Origin: Paracoccus sp. UBA889
GTDB taxonomy: Bacteria; Pseudomonadota; Alphaproteobacteria; Rhodobacterales; Rhodobacteraceae
Length of the DNA: 64,000 nucleotides
NCBI GenBank assembly: GCA_002294185.1
Contig: DBFD01000076.1
Coordinates: 11,361 to 75,360 of the forward strand
Reading direction: 5' to 3'
The translations under genes were made by a program, and so were the position numbers. The notes under the pieces are model-generated. The model worked only from the letters and a program-made list of their open reading frames with translations, was not told the origin of the DNA and ran no database searches. Positions 63,195 to 64,000 of this stretch are shown here, in pieces (position 1 is the first letter of the stretch; every line of letters starts with the position of its first letter).

Positions 63195-64000
63195 ATGGGC
63201 CAACTTGTCGAAGGCGTCTGGAAGGACGAATGGTATGATACGGATGCGCATGGCGGCGAATTCGTCCGCGATACGGCAAAGTTCCGCAACTGGGTGACGG
63301 CGGACGGCACGCCCGGGCCATCCGGCGAGGGCGGCTTCAGGGCCGAAAGCGGGCGCTTTCATCTGTATGTGTCCTATGCCTGTCCCTGGGCGCACCGGAC
63401 GCTGATCTTCCGCGCGCTGAAGGACCTGGGCGATCATGTCGAGGTCTCGGTCGTCCATCCCGACATGCTGGCCGAGGGGTGGGAATTTCGCGAGGATTTC
63501 CCCGGCGCGACCGGCGACAGGCTGTTTGACGAACCCTTCCTGCGCGACATCTATCTGCGCGCCAATCCGCAGGCGTCGGGTCGTGTCACCGTGCCGGTCC
63601 TGTGGGACCGCGGACGCGACACGATCGTGTCCAACGAAAGCGCCGACATCATCCGCATGTTCAATTCGGCCTTCGATTCCGTTACCGGGAACGAGGATGA
63701 TTACTGGCCCGAACATCTGCGGCCGCGCATCGACGAGGTGAACGGCCGCATCTACGACACCGTCAACAATGGCGTCTACAAGGCCGGTTTCGCGACAACG
63801 CAACAGGCCTATGACAAGGCCGTCGCGCCCTTGTTCGACAGTCTCGACTGGATCGAGGGGCTTCTGGCGCGGCACCGCTATCTGACCGGAGAAATGATCA
63901 CCGAGGCCGACTGGCGCCTGTTCACCACCATCGCCCGCTTCGATCCGGTCTATCACACGCATTTCAAATGCAACCGCCACCGCATCGTGGATTATCCGAA
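63195..64000 (+). CDS. Glutathionyl-hydroquinone reductase-like protein (3' end outside window)
   Basis: The first 268 residues are present and the gene runs off the end. The fold is glutathione transferase of the xi class: an N-terminal thioredoxin-like domain with the catalytic Cys63 in SYACPWAHRTLIF, the interdomain QASGRVTVPVLWD region and SNESADIIRMFN, then the helical domain with EADWRLFTTIARFDPVYHTHFKCN. These match YqjG/ECM4-type enzymes, which reduce glutathionyl-hydroquinones. Usual length is about 320, so some 50 residues are missing. AGGAGGACAG precedes the ATG. Confidence 0.92.
   Translation, partial: MGQLVEGVWKDEWYDTDAHGGEFVRDTAKFRNWVTADGTPGPSGEGGFRAESGRFHLYVSYACPWAHRTLIFRALKDLGDHVEVSVVHPDMLAEGWEFREDFPGATGDRLFDEPFLRDIYLRANPQASGRVTVPVLWDRGRDTIVSNESADIIRMFNSAFDSVTGNEDDYWPEHLRPRIDEVNGRIYDTVNNGVYKAGFATTQQAYDKAVAPLFDSLDWIEGLLARHRYLTGEMITEADWRLFTTIARFDPVYHTHFKCNRHRIVDYP

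Overview
This window is a 64 kb piece of a GC-rich alphaproteobacterial chromosome. The best guess is Paracoccus or a close relative in Rhodobacterales. Clues are a 50-residue aa3-oxidase subunit IV of the Paracoccus denitrificans type (1484-1636), the argH / small lipoprotein / lysA / DUF4175 string, the zinc-ribbon / ftsE / ftsX block, a phaA-phaB pair for polyhydroxybutyrate, and a decaprenyl-type polyprenyl synthase expected in Q10 organisms. The genus call is inference. I see no rRNA, tRNA, insertion sequence, prophage, integrase or CRISPR array, and codon and base usage look uniform. This is core chromosome, not an island.

Layout. 1-4 kb: end of an acyl-CoA dehydrogenase, a metallo-beta-lactamase-fold hydrolase, ctaH, a lipoprotein, an AzlCD exporter and an acetyltransferase. 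4-7.3 kb: polA and a cold-shock protein. 7.4-12.3 kb: universal stress protein, miaB, a TfoX-C protein, then a TetR-controlled operon with a near-textbook palindromic operator. 12.3-18 kb: comEC, gltX, gltA and a DUF1284 protein. 18-24.5 kb: bifunctional penicillin-binding protein, amtB, polyprenyl diphosphate synthase, DUF2007, a tRNA methyltransferase-like protein and a YdcH-like small protein. 24.5-28 kb: phaB, phaA and an EAL protein. 28-38.8 kb: tag, a TlpA-like thioredoxin, argH-lptM-like-lysA, a DUF4175 protein, zinc-ribbon protein, ftsE-ftsX-plsC and a DapA-like aldolase.

38.8-49.4 kb holds two catabolic modules, each with its own GntR regulator. The first is glycolate oxidase (glcDEF). 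The second joins a tripartite tricarboxylate transporter (tctABC) to an HMG-CoA-lyase-like enzyme and a class III CoA-transferase. I read it as an uptake, activation and cleavage route for a branched hydroxydicarboxylate, possibly 3-hydroxy-3-methylglutarate. 49.5-64 kb returns to housekeeping: accA, rsmB, an SDHAF4-like assembly factor, an amidase, a DapC-type aminotransferase, ftsK, a DUF2268 metalloprotease, rhomboid, Trm112-like, LON-domain and thioredoxin/TPR proteins, xth, an MFS transporter and a truncated glutathionyl-hydroquinone-reductase-like gene.

The most unusual non-coding signal is a short repeat found three times (7340, 31992, 53500). Each copy is a hairpin followed by GGTATTT and then a conserved tail. 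Every copy sits 2-26 nt after a plus-strand stop codon in the same orientation. In the third copy the stem sequence has changed but pairing is kept. One copy is open in frame and may be translated as the N-terminus of the DUF4175 protein.
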